64,000 nucleotides of DNA from Sphingomonas_O antarctica. Its GTDB lineage: Bacteria; Pseudomonadota; Alphaproteobacteria; Sphingomonadales; Sphingomonadaceae. The stretch spans positions 124,001 to 188,000 of the forward strand of contig NZ_CBCRXM010000001.1 of the NCBI RefSeq assembly GCF_965137005.1. The letters are read 5' to 3'. Under the pieces are notes generated by a model. That model did no database searches, was not told the DNA's origin, and worked only from the letters and a program-made list of their open reading frames with translations. Below, one piece after another: positions 52,309 through 60,103 of the stretch (position 1 is its first letter; each line of letters begins with the position of its first letter). The position numbers were made by a program, and so were the translations under genes.

Positions 52309-52574
52309 ACGCGATCGTCGACTGGCTGTTTGCCCAAGGCCATGCCGTCGATGTGATCTTGGGCGTGCTTGCCGCCGAATTCCTGTGGCTAACAATCAAG
52401 GCTGGATGGCCCGTGCAAGTCGCCTTATGGCGCTTGCTGCCGGGTGCGTTGATGATGGTGGCGCTACGGACGGCGTTGACCGGTGCCGATTGGCGATGGA
52501 CCGCGCTGGCGCTGGCGCTGTCATTCCCGGCGCATCTTGCCGATCTCTTCACGGGTCCACGACCCAAGGGGTGA
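52305..52574 (+). CDS. Small membrane protein after tspO copy 2 (about 89 aa)
   Basis: The frame reads L/M-NAIVDWLFAQGHAVDVILG and on through AAEFLWLTIKAGWPVQVALW to LADLFTGPRPKG. It has two or three hydrophobic helices. No ATG, GTG or TTG is available before a GTG at 52353, which would cut into the first helix; a CTG at 52305-52307 overlaps the tspO stop (CTGA) and gives a natural N-terminus, so CTG initiation is proposed. I do not recognise the family. It ends beside a hairpin and is convergent with the cytochrome c2 gene. Confidence 0.6.
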   Translation: MNAIVDWLFAQGHAVDVILGVLAAEFLWLTIKAGWPVQVALWRLLPGALMMVALRTALTGADWRWTALALALSFPAHLADLFTGPRPKG

Positions 52575-52610
52575 TGCCTTCAGCGAAACCGAGGTTCCGC
52601 CAAAGGCATC
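52573..52610. terminator. Bidirectional hairpin terminator candidate
   Basis: GATGCCTT at 52573-52580 pairs with AAGGCATC at 52603-52610, and inside it GCGAAACC pairs with GGTTCCGC with one mismatch around a two-base loop. It lies between two convergent genes, as expected for a shared transcription end, though there is no long U-run. Confidence 0.5.
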
Positions 52611-52619
52611 ACGAAGGGC

Positions 52620-53162
52620 TCACATTCCCGAATTCTTCTTCAGATAAGCAATGACGTCGGCGCGCTTCTGCGGATCGGAGAAGCCGGCAAAGGTCATCTT
52701 GGTCCCCGGAACCACGCGTTGCGGCGCTTCGAGATACTGGAACAGCTTTTCTGGGGTCCAGGTGATCCCGCTGCCCTTATTGGCGGCGGAATAGGTGAAC
52801 CCGGCAACCGTGCCTGCCTTGCGGCCGACGACATTATGCAGCGACGGCCCGATCTTGTTCACGCCTTCTTCGATGGCGTGACAGGTCTTGCACGTGATGA
52901 AATCGGTTTCACCCTTGGCGGCGTCACCGGTGTAGCTGGCATATTTAACACCGCTGACCGTATCGGTGTTGTCGGCAGCAACCGCGGCGGCGGGAGCCGC
53001 AGCCGGAGTCGCCGCAGGGGTTTCCGCCGGTGTCGCCTCAGTAGTCGTGGTGGTGGTAGTCGCGCTGGTATCCTCGGCCTTTTTCGAACACGCGGCCAGC
53101 CCCATCGAGGCTGCAATACACAGTGCCAGGCTTCCTTGAAGAATTGTCGCTCGCGAACGCAT
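52620..53162 (-). CDS. Lipoprotein-anchored cytochrome c2-type electron carrier
   Basis: This 180-aa protein has a lipoprotein signal with lipobox GLAAC (Cys25), then a Thr- and Ala/Pro-rich linker (about residues 30-65), and a class I cytochrome c domain. The haem site is CKTCH (91-95), followed by KIGPSLHNVVGRKAGTVAGF and the Met-ligand segment PGTKMTFAGF. The domain resembles cytochrome c2, so it is a candidate membrane-tethered donor to PufC, comparable in idea to cytochrome cy. A strong AGGAGGAG ribosome site precedes the ATG. It borders the PGC and is read toward it. Confidence 0.88.
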   Translation of the reverse strand: MRSRATILQGSLALCIAASMGLAACSKKAEDTSATTTTTTTEATPAETPAATPAAAPAAAVAADNTDTVSGVKYASYTGDAAKGETDFITCKTCHAIEEGVNKIGPSLHNVVGRKAGTVAGFTYSAANKGSGITWTPEKLFQYLEAPQRVVPGTKMTFAGFSDPQKRADVIAYLKKNSGM

Positions 53163-53297
53163 TATCGGCTCCTCCTCATTGTGGCTTTTAGACGATTATC
53201 TGTATGTTTGGTTGCAACAACTGTCCAACCTTCTTTACGGTCGCCCCGATTGCGGGCCGGCCGTGCGAAAATCTGGCGCACAGCGATCCAAAAAGGG

Positions 53298-53382
53298 TGG
53301 TGCGGGCGGTGGGAATCGAACCCACACTCCTTGCGGAACCGGATTTTGAGTCCGGCGCGTCTACCAATTCCACCACGCCCGC
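53298..53382 (-). tRNA. tRNA-Leu (anticodon CAA)
   Basis: On the minus strand the acceptor strand GCGGGCG begins at 53382 and the 3' end GCCCGC-A-CCA finishes at 53298, so CCA is encoded. The anticodon stem-loop CCGGA-CTCAAAA-TCCGG gives anticodon CAA (reads UUG). A long variable arm (TTCCGCAAGGAGT region) and the T-arm GGGTTCGATTCCC mark it as a class II leucine tRNA. Confidence 0.95.
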
Positions 53383-53423
53383 GCAGCGGAGGCGCGCCTA
53401 GCAAGCACTATGCCGCCGCGCAA

Positions 53424-53867
53424 CTACGCGCGACATTGTCTTTCGCCGCCGGAAAGCGCCGGCAAGAATGCGATGATCGTACAAACAACGACGGCAGTCA
53501 CCCCCGCAGCACTCGTCCAGATCGCGGTGATGTGGCGACCCCAGCTGAATCCACCGACCATTTGGTTCGAGAGCAATGCGATCAACGCAAAACCGAACAG
53601 CGTGAATATCCACCAGCCGGAATGACCACGACTGTGGAGGCGCCGCACACCAAGTGCCCAGTTCGGGTACCAAAGGAGCAGTGTCGCAAGGAGAGATACC
53701 GGTTCATGTATCGTTGTGACCGATCGAGCCACAATATCGCCGATCGAGACCGGAATGCTGATCAGAAGCGTCAGCAGGGTGTAGAGCCAGAATTCTTTCA
53801 GCGACGATTGCCCTTCGAAATCGGCATAGTGACGTAGCGGGCGAACCATCAGACGGAGCTTTTCCAT
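53424..53867 (-). CDS. DUF805 membrane protein
   Basis: This 147-aa protein begins MEKLRLMVRPLRHYADFEGQ and has SSLKEFWLYTLLTLLISIPV, then LLWYPNWALGVRRLHSRGHSG, typical of the DUF805 family (a WxF/Y-rich small membrane protein with four helices). Function is unknown. The ATG at 53865-53867 shares one base with the comM stop (TGATG), so it is coupled to comM. Its C-terminal helix ends about 40 bp from the tRNA. Confidence 0.85.
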   Translation of the reverse strand: MEKLRLMVRPLRHYADFEGQSSLKEFWLYTLLTLLISIPVSIGDIVARSVTTIHEPVSLLATLLLWYPNWALGVRRLHSRGHSGWWIFTLFGFALIALLSNQMVGGFSWGRHITAIWTSAAGVTAVVVCTIIAFLPALSGGERQCRA

Positions 53868-55375
53868 CAGTTGCGCGGGGCCTGCCGCCGATAACTCAGC
53901 GCTTCGGCGATGTGGATGCGGCCGACGGCGTCGCTGCCTGCCAGATCGGCGATCGTCCGCGCGACACGCAGGATGCGGGTGTAGCCGCGCGCGGACAGGC
54001 GCATGGCTTCGCTGGCTTGCGCCAACAACTTTCGACCGGGTTCGTCGGGGGTGCAGTGCTGTTCGAGCAATTCGCCATCGACTTCGGCGTTGGTGCGCGG
54101 GCCGCCCGGGCCATAGCGCGCGGTTTGGACTTGTCGTGCAGCTTCGACGCGGGCGCGGACTTCGGCCGAGCCTTCTGCCGGTGGCGGGAGCGTGAGGTCG
54201 GCGGCGCTGACCGCGGGGACATCGACGTGCAGATCGATGCGGTCGAGCATCGGGCCGCTGACCTTGGCCTGATAATCCGCCGCGCATTTCGGCGCGCGAC
54301 TGCAGGCCAGCGCCGCATCGCCCAGATGTCCGCAGCGGCACGGGTTCATCGCCGCCACCAACTGCACGCGTGCCGGATAAGTGACATGGGCATTGGCCCG
54401 CGCCACCGTGACGTTGCCCGTCTCCAGCGGCTGACGCAGCGAATCGAGCACCGCGCGCTGAAACTCGGGCAGCTCGTCCAGAAACAGAATGCCCAGATGC
54501 GCCATGCTCACTTCGCCTGGCCGCACGCGTAAGCCCCCACCGGTCAGCGCCGCCATCGACGCCGAATGATGCGGGCTGCGGAACGGCCGCGTGCGGATCA
54601 GGCGCCCGCCCGACAATTCGCCCGCGACCGACTGAACCATCGACACTTCGAGCGCTTCCGCCGGCGTGAGCTCGGGCAAAATCCCCGGCATGCACGCCGC
54701 CATCAAAGATTTGCCCGCGCCCGGCGGTCCAACCATCAGCAGATTGTGCCCGCCCGCCGCGGCGATTTCGAGTGCGCGCTTGGCGGTCTCCTGTCCCTTG
54801 ACCTGCGCCAGGTCCGGGCCGTGGTTGCGTGCTTCGACCTCGCCCATCGGCGCGGGTGGCAACAGGCGCGATCCCTTGAAATGGTTGAGCAACGGCAGCA
54901 GCCCGGGCGCGGCAACCACTTCGACATTGCCTGCCCAGGCGGCTTCGGGACCCTGGACTTCGGGGCACACCAGCCCGCGCCCGGTTTCGGCGGCATGCAT
55001 CGCCGCGAGCAACACGCCGGGCGACGGCCCGATCCGCCCGTCCAGCCCAAGCTCGCCGACGACGACATAGCCGCTCAGCGTTTCGGCATCGACGATGCCC
55101 ATCGCACCGAGCACCGCAAGCGCGATCGGCAAATCGAAATGGCTGCCTTCCTTGGGCAGATCGGCGGGCGACAGGTTGATGGTCACGCGCTTGGGCGGCA
55201 GCGACAGGCCGATCGCGGCGATGGCGGCACGAACGCGTTCGCGGCCTTCCTATGCCGCCTTGTCGGGCAGCCCGACGACGATGAAGCCGGGCACACCGGG
55301 AACGAGGTTGCACTGCACCTCAACGCCGCGCGCCTCGAGCCCCAGATAGGCGACCGTCGGCACCGTCGCGACCAT
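53867..55375 (-). pseudogene. comM: ComM/YifB Mg-chelatase-like AAA ATPase with an in-frame TAG near the N-terminus
   Basis: The full frame from an ATG at 55373-55375 reads MVATVPTVAYLGLEARGVEV and on to GFIVVGLPDKAA, then a TAG at 55250-55252, then EGRERVRAAIAAIGLSLPPK and the rest of a normal ComM: RVTINLSPADLPKEGSHFDL, Walker A MVGPPGAGKSLMA, Walker B LGILFLDELPEF, and AMNPCRCGHLGD. The stop is codon 42, where homologues have a small residue between KA and ESRERVRA. Everything else is intact, so this is a point nonsense change, a sequencing error, or a gene whose product restarts at the GTG at 55186 (439 aa). ComM is a hexameric helicase that helps DNA branch migration during natural transformation. 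Confidence 0.75.
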
Positions 55376-55520
55376 GCACTTTTCCCCCTTTTGTTCCCTC
55401 AGCGTCGCATCACGATATTTGGGATGGCCGCAAGTGCTAAATTCAAATCGTTGACACGCCTAGAGTTTTTACGCAGCGTCACATTGTGGTCGCACACCTG
55501 CTCGCAAGGAGACGGAGCTG

Positions 55521-55700
55521 TTGCGCCAAGAAATCGCCTATGGATTGATCATTCTGCTCATGGCTGGCGCGATCTTGCTGATCGCCCGGTGGCGGCATGA
55601 CAGTCCGGAACGGCGATATCGCCGCCAGCAAAAGCGCGACCGCGAGCGTTACCGCGCAATGAGGGCTGAAAAGACCGGGCGGCACGACGACCGACCTTAA
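55521..55700 (+). CDS. 59-aa single-pass membrane protein
   Basis: From a TTG at 55521 the ORF reads M/L-RQEIAYGLIILLMAGAILL, then a strongly basic tail RWRHDSPERRYRRQQKRDRE. One helix is followed by a charged cytoplasmic domain. A clear ribosome site (AAGGAG, with another GGAG closer) precedes the TTG. The basic tail is also GC-rich, so chance cannot be excluded. I do not recognise it. It diverges from comM and lies about 50 bp before the PGPGW-type gene on the same strand. Confidence 0.5.
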   Translation: MRQEIAYGLIILLMAGAILLIARWRHDSPERRYRRQQKRDRERYRAMRAEKTGRHDDRP

Positions 55701-55751
55701 CGGCGCGCGACGTGTCTTGCCTTTGCAACACGCCTTGCCCACATCAACGCC

Positions 55752-56078
55752 ATGCGAGACGGAATGCGACGGCGCTGGCGGAGCTTTGAAGCGAGCGATG
55801 GCGGTCGGCTGACGCTGGTCGTCACCGGCATCTTCCTGATGGCGATCTCCCCATTGATCGGCGCGTTACCTGGCCCGGGCTTCATCATCGTCTTCCCGCT
55901 GGGACTGGGCATGACGCTCCGGTATTCCAAGCTGGCAAAGCGCCTGTACGTGCGGTTCAAGCGGCGCTGGCCCAAACATGGCAGCTGGGTCGATTGGGGT
56001 TTGCGGCGCGCGTCGGCCAAACGCCGGGCAGAGCTGGAGAAGGCGCAGGTTGCGCCCTCAATTGACTCCGCGGGGTGA
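55752..56078 (+). CDS. PGPGW-type small membrane protein
   Basis: This 108-aa product has two hydrophobic helices joined by PLIGALPGPGFIIVFPLGLG, which matches the PGPG turn of putative transmembrane PGPGW proteins. The C-terminal third is basic (VRFKRRWPKHGSWVDWGLRR). The start is the ATG giving MRDGMRRRWRSFE. Function is unknown. It lies 71 bp before rpmH and may share its transcript. Confidence 0.7.
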   Translation: MRDGMRRRWRSFEASDGGRLTLVVTGIFLMAISPLIGALPGPGFIIVFPLGLGMTLRYSKLAKRLYVRFKRRWPKHGSWVDWGLRRASAKRRAELEKAQVAPSIDSAG

Positions 56079-56149
56079 TTCCGGCATGAGCGCCGCTGAC
56101 CGGTCGTCCGCAGGGGCGGCCTTTTCTATTTCACTCGAAGGCCCGACCG

Positions 56150-56284
56150 ATGAAGCGCACGTTCCAGCCCAGCAATCTCGTCCGCGCGCGGCGCCACGGT
56201 TTCCGTCATCGCATGTCGACGGTGGGGGGTCGTTCGGTGATCCGCGCGCGCCGCAATCGCGGCCGCAAGAAGCTGTCGGCCTGA
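56150..56284 (+). CDS. rpmH: 50S ribosomal protein L34
   Basis: The 44-aa product MKRTFQPSNLVRARRHGFRH and onward to RNRGRKKLSA is a textbook L34. A CGAAGG ribosome site lies just before the ATG. The gene is entirely contained within an open frame that runs from an ATG at 56086 into rnpA in another frame. Its stop (TGA 56282-56284) overlaps a CTG that may start rnpA. Confidence 0.98.
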   Translation: MKRTFQPSNLVRARRHGFRHRMSTVGGRSVIRARRNRGRKKLSA

Positions 56285-56589
56285 TCACGCTGAGTCGCCG
56301 CGCGGATTTTCTCGCGGCGAACAAGGGGCGGCGGCGGGTTACGCCGGGCTTCATTCTCCTGACGCACATCCGTGAAGGCGATGCGGAACCACGCGTCGGC
56401 TTCACCGTGACCAAGAAAATCGGCAACGCGGTGGTCCGCAACCGGATGAAGCGGCGCTTTCGTGCGCTCGCCCGCGAAGTCATTGCGCCCGTTGCTCAGA
56501 ACAATCGCGATTATGTACTGATCGGTCGCGCTGGCGGTATCGAGCGGGATTATGCGACGCTGGCCCGCGAACTGGCGGCGGCGCTTTGA
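56281..56589 (+). CDS. rnpA: Ribonuclease P protein component
   Basis: The protein assists RNase P RNA in tRNA 5' maturation. The family region is LSRRADFLAANKGRR, then PRVGFTVTKKIGNAVVRNRM and KRRFRALAREV, the RNR signature. No ATG, GTG or TTG lies near the natural N-terminus. A CTG at 56281-56283 overlaps the rpmH stop (CTGA) and would give a normal 102-aa protein. The alternative is an in-frame ATG at 56086, giving 167 aa with rpmH wholly inside it. The yidD TTG overlaps its stop (TTGA). Confidence 0.9.
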   Translation: MITLSRRADFLAANKGRRRVTPGFILLTHIREGDAEPRVGFTVTKKIGNAVVRNRMKRRFRALAREVIAPVAQNNRDYVLIGRAGGIERDYATLARELAAAL

Positions 56590-56807
56590 TCGCCCGTTTG
56601 CTCATTCTCATCGCGCGCGGGTGGCAATTGGCGCCGTCGCGCATCCTGCCGTCGACGTGCCGGTTCATGCCCTCGTGTTCGGCCTATGCAATCGAGGCGC
56701 TGACCCGCTATGGGGCGGCGCGCGGCGGCTGGCTGGCCGCGCGGCGGATTGCGCGGTGTCATCCGTTTGGCGGGCATGGCTACGATCCCGTCCCAGATAA
56801 GAATTGA
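56586..56807 (+). CDS. yidD: Membrane protein insertion efficiency factor YidD
   Basis: YidD (73 aa) is a small membrane-associated protein that assists insertion by YidC. The signature is STCRFMPSCSAYAIEALTRY with the three conserved cysteines, then HPFGGHGYDPVP at the C-terminus. The TTG at 56586 overlaps the rnpA stop. The order rpmH-rnpA-yidD-yidC is near universal. It ends 11 bp before the proposed yidC TTG. Confidence 0.95.
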   Translation: MIARLLILIARGWQLAPSRILPSTCRFMPSCSAYAIEALTRYGAARGGWLAARRIARCHPFGGHGYDPVPDKN

Positions 56808-56818
56808 AAGGCAAGGTC

Positions 56819-58507
56819 TTGGAAAATCAGCGCAACATGATCCTGGCGATCGTGCTGTCGGCGCTCGTGCTGTTCGGCTGGAGCGCGCTGTCGGACCGGA
56901 TCATGCCGACGGCCAACCCGCCCGCGACCAGGATTGCCGACGGCAAGACCACGCCGGTCGCCACCCCTGCGGTCCAGCCGGTGCCGGTGGTCAAGGACAC
57001 CGTCAAGGCGATCGCCGCGACCGCGCGCGTGCCGTTCAAGAATGCGAATGTCAGCGGCTCGATCAACCTGACCGGCGGACGTGTCGACGATCTCGTCCTG
57101 ACCAAATACGGCCAGACCATCGCCAAGAATTCGCCGCCGGTGCGCCTGCTCAGCCCGCAGGGAACGCCCGAAGCCTATTATGCCGCGTTCGGCTGGACCG
57201 GACCCGCGGGCACGGTGCCCGACGCCAATACGGTGTGGACTGCCGACGCCGCCGCGCTGACCCCGCAAACGCCGGTCACGCTGCAATGGACCAGTCCGCA
57301 GGGGCTGCGCTACGCGATCCGCTACGCCATCGACGACAAATACATGCTGACGGTGACACAGGCGGTGACCAATGGCGGCGCTCAGGCCGCGACGCTGCGA
57401 CCGTACGGCTTCGTCAGCCGCTTCGGAAAGTCGAAGGATGTCAGTGCGTGGAACGCGCATGTCGGCCCGATGGGCGTGTTCAACGCGGCGGCGAACTATA
57501 AGGTCAATTGGAAGGACCTGGACGAAGACGCGGCGGGCGAACGGTTCCAGACGCCGGGCGGCTGGCTTGGCTTTACCGACAAATATTGGCTGACTGCGCT
57601 GGCGCCGGCGGGGACCGGCGCGCTTGATGCGGGCTTCCGGGCGAGCCAGGGGTCGTATCAGGCGGACTATGCCGCCCAGCCGCAGATGATTGCCCCCGGT
57701 GCCACCGTGCAAAGCGCGACACACTTCTTTGCCGGCGCCAAGGAAGTCGGCTTGCTCGACGATTATGCCGCTCAGTTCAACATCCCGCTGCTCGGCAAGT
57801 CGGTCGATTGGGGCTGGTATGAAGTCATCGAAAAGCCGATTTTCCGCTACCTCAGTTGGCTGTTCCACCTGACCGGCAATTTCGGTTTCGCGATCATCCT
57901 GCTGACCTTCACCGTGCGCCTGCTGCTGTTCCCGATCGCGCAAAAGCAGTTCAAATCCATGGCGGCAATGAAGATCGTGCAGCCCAAGATGAAGGCGCTG
58001 CAGGAAAAGTATAAAGAAGACAAACCGCGTCTGCAGCAGGAAATCATGGCGCTGTACAAGGCGGAAAAGGTCAATCCGCTCGCGGGCTGTTTGCCGCTGG
58101 TGCTGCAGGTTCCGATCTTCTTCGCGCTGTACAAGGTGCTGATCCTGTCGACCGAGATGCGGCATCAGCCGTTCATGCTGTGGATCCACGATCTGTCGGC
58201 GCCCGACCCGCTGACCCCGGTCAATCTGTTCGGATTACTGGCGTTCACCCCACCACAGATGATCGCCATCGGCGTCCTGCCGATCATTCTCGGCATTACG
58301 CAGTACATTCAATTCCAGCTCAACCCGCAGCAAATGGACCCGGCGCAACAGCAGATCTTCAAGATCATGCCGTGGGTGTTCATGTTCATGATGGCAAATT
58401 TCGCTACCGGGCTGATCGTCTACTGGATCACGTCGAACGTGCTGACGATCGCACAGCAGGCGTGGCTCTATTCGCGCCATCCGGGGATGAAGGTCGCCAC
58501 GACGTGA
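56819..58507 (+). CDS. yidC: Membrane protein insertase YidC
   Basis: YidC (562 aa) inserts inner-membrane proteins with or without SecYEG. The N-terminal signal-anchor is NMILAIVLSALVLFGWSALS, followed by a large periplasmic beta-sandwich (about residues 50-340) and the C-terminal five-helix insertase domain (GWYEVIEKPIFRYLSWLFHL, MKALQEKYKEDKPRLQQEIM, NPLAGCLPLVLQVPIFFALY). A TTG at 56819 with an AAGG ribosome site gives M-ENQRNM, the normal start; a TTG 15 bases earlier is possible. Relevant here because antenna and reaction centre proteins need insertion. Confidence 0.96.
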   Translation: MENQRNMILAIVLSALVLFGWSALSDRIMPTANPPATRIADGKTTPVATPAVQPVPVVKDTVKAIAATARVPFKNANVSGSINLTGGRVDDLVLTKYGQTIAKNSPPVRLLSPQGTPEAYYAAFGWTGPAGTVPDANTVWTADAAALTPQTPVTLQWTSPQGLRYAIRYAIDDKYMLTVTQAVTNGGAQAATLRPYGFVSRFGKSKDVSAWNAHVGPMGVFNAAANYKVNWKDLDEDAAGERFQTPGGWLGFTDKYWLTALAPAGTGALDAGFRASQGSYQADYAAQPQMIAPGATVQSATHFFAGAKEVGLLDDYAAQFNIPLLGKSVDWGWYEVIEKPIFRYLSWLFHLTGNFGFAIILLTFTVRLLLFPIAQKQFKSMAAMKIVQPKMKALQEKYKEDKPRLQQEIMALYKAEKVNPLAGCLPLVLQVPIFFALYKVLILSTEMRHQPFMLWIHDLSAPDPLTPVNLFGLLAFTPPQMIAIGVLPIILGITQYIQFQLNPQQMDPAQQQIFKIMPWVFMFMMANFATGLIVYWITSNVLTIAQQAWLYSRHPGMKVATT

Positions 58508-58517
58508 CGTGCGACAC

Positions 58518-58535
58518 AAATAGCGCGAGCTATTT
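58518..58535 (+). terminator. Hairpin after yidC
   Basis: AAATAGC-GCGA-GCTATTT is a perfect seven-pair stem with a GNRA loop, ten bases after the yidC stop. A second palindrome, CGGAGCGATCGCTCCG, lies at 58559-58574. Both are in the 91-bp gap before engB. The first could act as a weak terminator or mRNA 3' stabiliser. Confidence 0.45.
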
Positions 58536-58598
58536 GCGCGACACGTCCCTCCGGGCGGCGGAGCGATCGCTCCGACCGACGTCACGGGATTTACTCCC

Positions 58599-59234
58599 GT
58601 GACCGATCCGTCAGACCTGATCGAACCCGCGCGAAAACTGTTCGCCGGGCCGATCGCGTTTCTCAAATCCGCGCCCTCGCTCGAACATTTGCCCGGGGCC
58701 GATGCCCCCGAAGTCGCGTTTGCCGGGCGGTCGAACGTCGGCAAATCGTCGCTGCTCAACGCGCTGACCAACCGCAATGGCCTCGCGCGCACGTCGAACA
58801 CGCCGGGACGAACGCAGGAGCTCAACTTCTTCGACGTGGGTGAACCGCTGCAACTGCGGCTGGTCGACATGCCCGGCTATGGCTTTGCCAAGGCGCCCAA
58901 GGACATGGTCAAGAAGTGGCGGTTTGTGGTCAACGATTTCCTGCGCGGGCGGCAATCGCTCAAACGCGCTTTCGTGCTGATCGACAGCCGTCACGGCATC
59001 AAGCCTGTCGATGTCGAAATCATGGACATGCTCGACGCCGCGGCGGTGTCCTATGTCGTCGTCCTGACCAAGGCGGACAAGGTCAAGGCGACCGAACTGG
59101 CCGAGGTCACCGAACGGACGGCGGACGCCGCCAGAAAACGCGCCGCCGCTCATCCGGACATCATCGCGACGTCAGCCGAGGGCGGTCTGGGCCTCCCCCA
59201 ACTGCGCGCGGCGATTCTCGACGCGATCGGCTGA
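58599..59234 (+). CDS. engB: Ribosome biogenesis GTPase EngB (YihA/YsxC)
   Basis: EngB (211 aa, GTG start) is an essential TRAFAC GTPase in large-subunit assembly. G1 is FAGRSNVGKSSLLNAL, G2 threonine lies in NTPGRTQELNFF, G3 is DMPGYGFAKAP, and G4 is LTKADKVK. The C-terminus ends AAILDAIG. It follows yidC after a 91-bp gap with two hairpins, and its stop shares one base with the next start (TGATG). Confidence 0.96.
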   Translation: MTDPSDLIEPARKLFAGPIAFLKSAPSLEHLPGADAPEVAFAGRSNVGKSSLLNALTNRNGLARTSNTPGRTQELNFFDVGEPLQLRLVDMPGYGFAKAPKDMVKKWRFVVNDFLRGRQSLKRAFVLIDSRHGIKPVDVEIMDMLDAAAVSYVVVLTKADKVKATELAEVTERTADAARKRAAAHPDIIATSAEGGLGLPQLRAAILDAIG

Positions 59235-60103
59235 TGCACCGGTGGCGTGCGGTGCTGGCGCTGAGCCTGCTCGCCGCTGCGCCGCCCCCCGTTACGACCG
59301 GCTTTCCCGACATACAGCCGGTCGAACCGCGCGACCTTGCGCGGCGGATGCTCGGTGCGGCGATCGCCGCGCGGATCGACCGCCACGAGGTCGTCCCGCC
59401 GCCGTTGCAAGTCGAAGCAGCGAAGGAACGGTTCAGCGTCGCGGTGCCCGGGCACATGCCCCCGAACGGCTATGGCCTGTTGGTTTACATCTCGCCGTTC
59501 GATACGCCGGACTTGCCGCCGGGCTGGGGCGCTACGCTCGACGAATTCGGGATGATCGGTGTCAGTGCGGCCAATTCGGGCAATCGCCGGGGCGCCTTCG
59601 TCCGCCGCGCGCCGCTCGCCTTGATGGCGGCGCGGGGGGTGATGCAGCAGTATCGGATCGATCCCGCGCGCGTCGTCATCGCCGGGTTTTCGGGCGGGTC
59701 GCGCGTCGCGCTGAAACTGGCGTTGGCTTATCCCGAACTGTTCAAGGGCGCGCTGCTCGATGCCGGCACCGATCTGCTCGGCTCGGCCGATCTGCCTTGG
59801 CCGTTGCCGGAGCAACTCGCCCAGGCGCGCAGCATGCGCTTCGCCATCCTCGCCGGGGAGAATGACAGCGCGAAAATCATGAATGTGCGGGCCGGCGACG
59901 CGCTGCGCGCCGCGGGCTTCACCGAAATCTATCGGCGAGAAATTGAGCATGTCGAACACGACGCCGCCCCGGCGAAGGACTTTCGCAACGCGCTGTTGTT
60001 TCTCGACAAACGCGCCAAGGCCGCGCCGCCCCTCGTTTCTAAAGATCGGGGGACGGCACGGCCCGCAACTAGGCGGCTTTCGCGCGCATTGCCGACTGGA
60101 TGA
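59234..60103 (+). CDS. Secreted alpha/beta-hydrolase-like protein
   Basis: This 289-aa protein has an N-terminal signal-peptide-like helix (RWRAVLALSLLAAAPPP). The nucleophile elbow is VVIAGFSGGSRVALKLAL (G-x-S-x-G), with a late aspartate-containing FAILAGENDSAKI and a His-rich EIEHVEHDAAPAKDF that could complete a triad. It resembles prolyl-oligopeptidase or PHB depolymerase-type folds. Substrate is unknown. It is coupled to engB by a one-base overlap and its tail overlaps the convergent MerR gene by about 35 bp. Confidence 0.65.
   Translation: MHRWRAVLALSLLAAAPPPVTTGFPDIQPVEPRDLARRMLGAAIAARIDRHEVVPPPLQVEAAKERFSVAVPGHMPPNGYGLLVYISPFDTPDLPPGWGATLDEFGMIGVSAANSGNRRGAFVRRAPLALMAARGVMQQYRIDPARVVIAGFSGGSRVALKLALAYPELFKGALLDAGTDLLGSADLPWPLPEQLAQARSMRFAILAGENDSAKIMNVRAGDALRAAGFTEIYRREIEHVEHDAAPAKDFRNALLFLDKRAKAAPPLVSKDRGTARPATRRLSRALPTG

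Noticed and set aside
53201..53219. A PpsR-like site before the cytochrome c2 gene
   Set aside because: The spacing is TGT-N13-ACA, one base too long for the palindrome, and the arms do not match.
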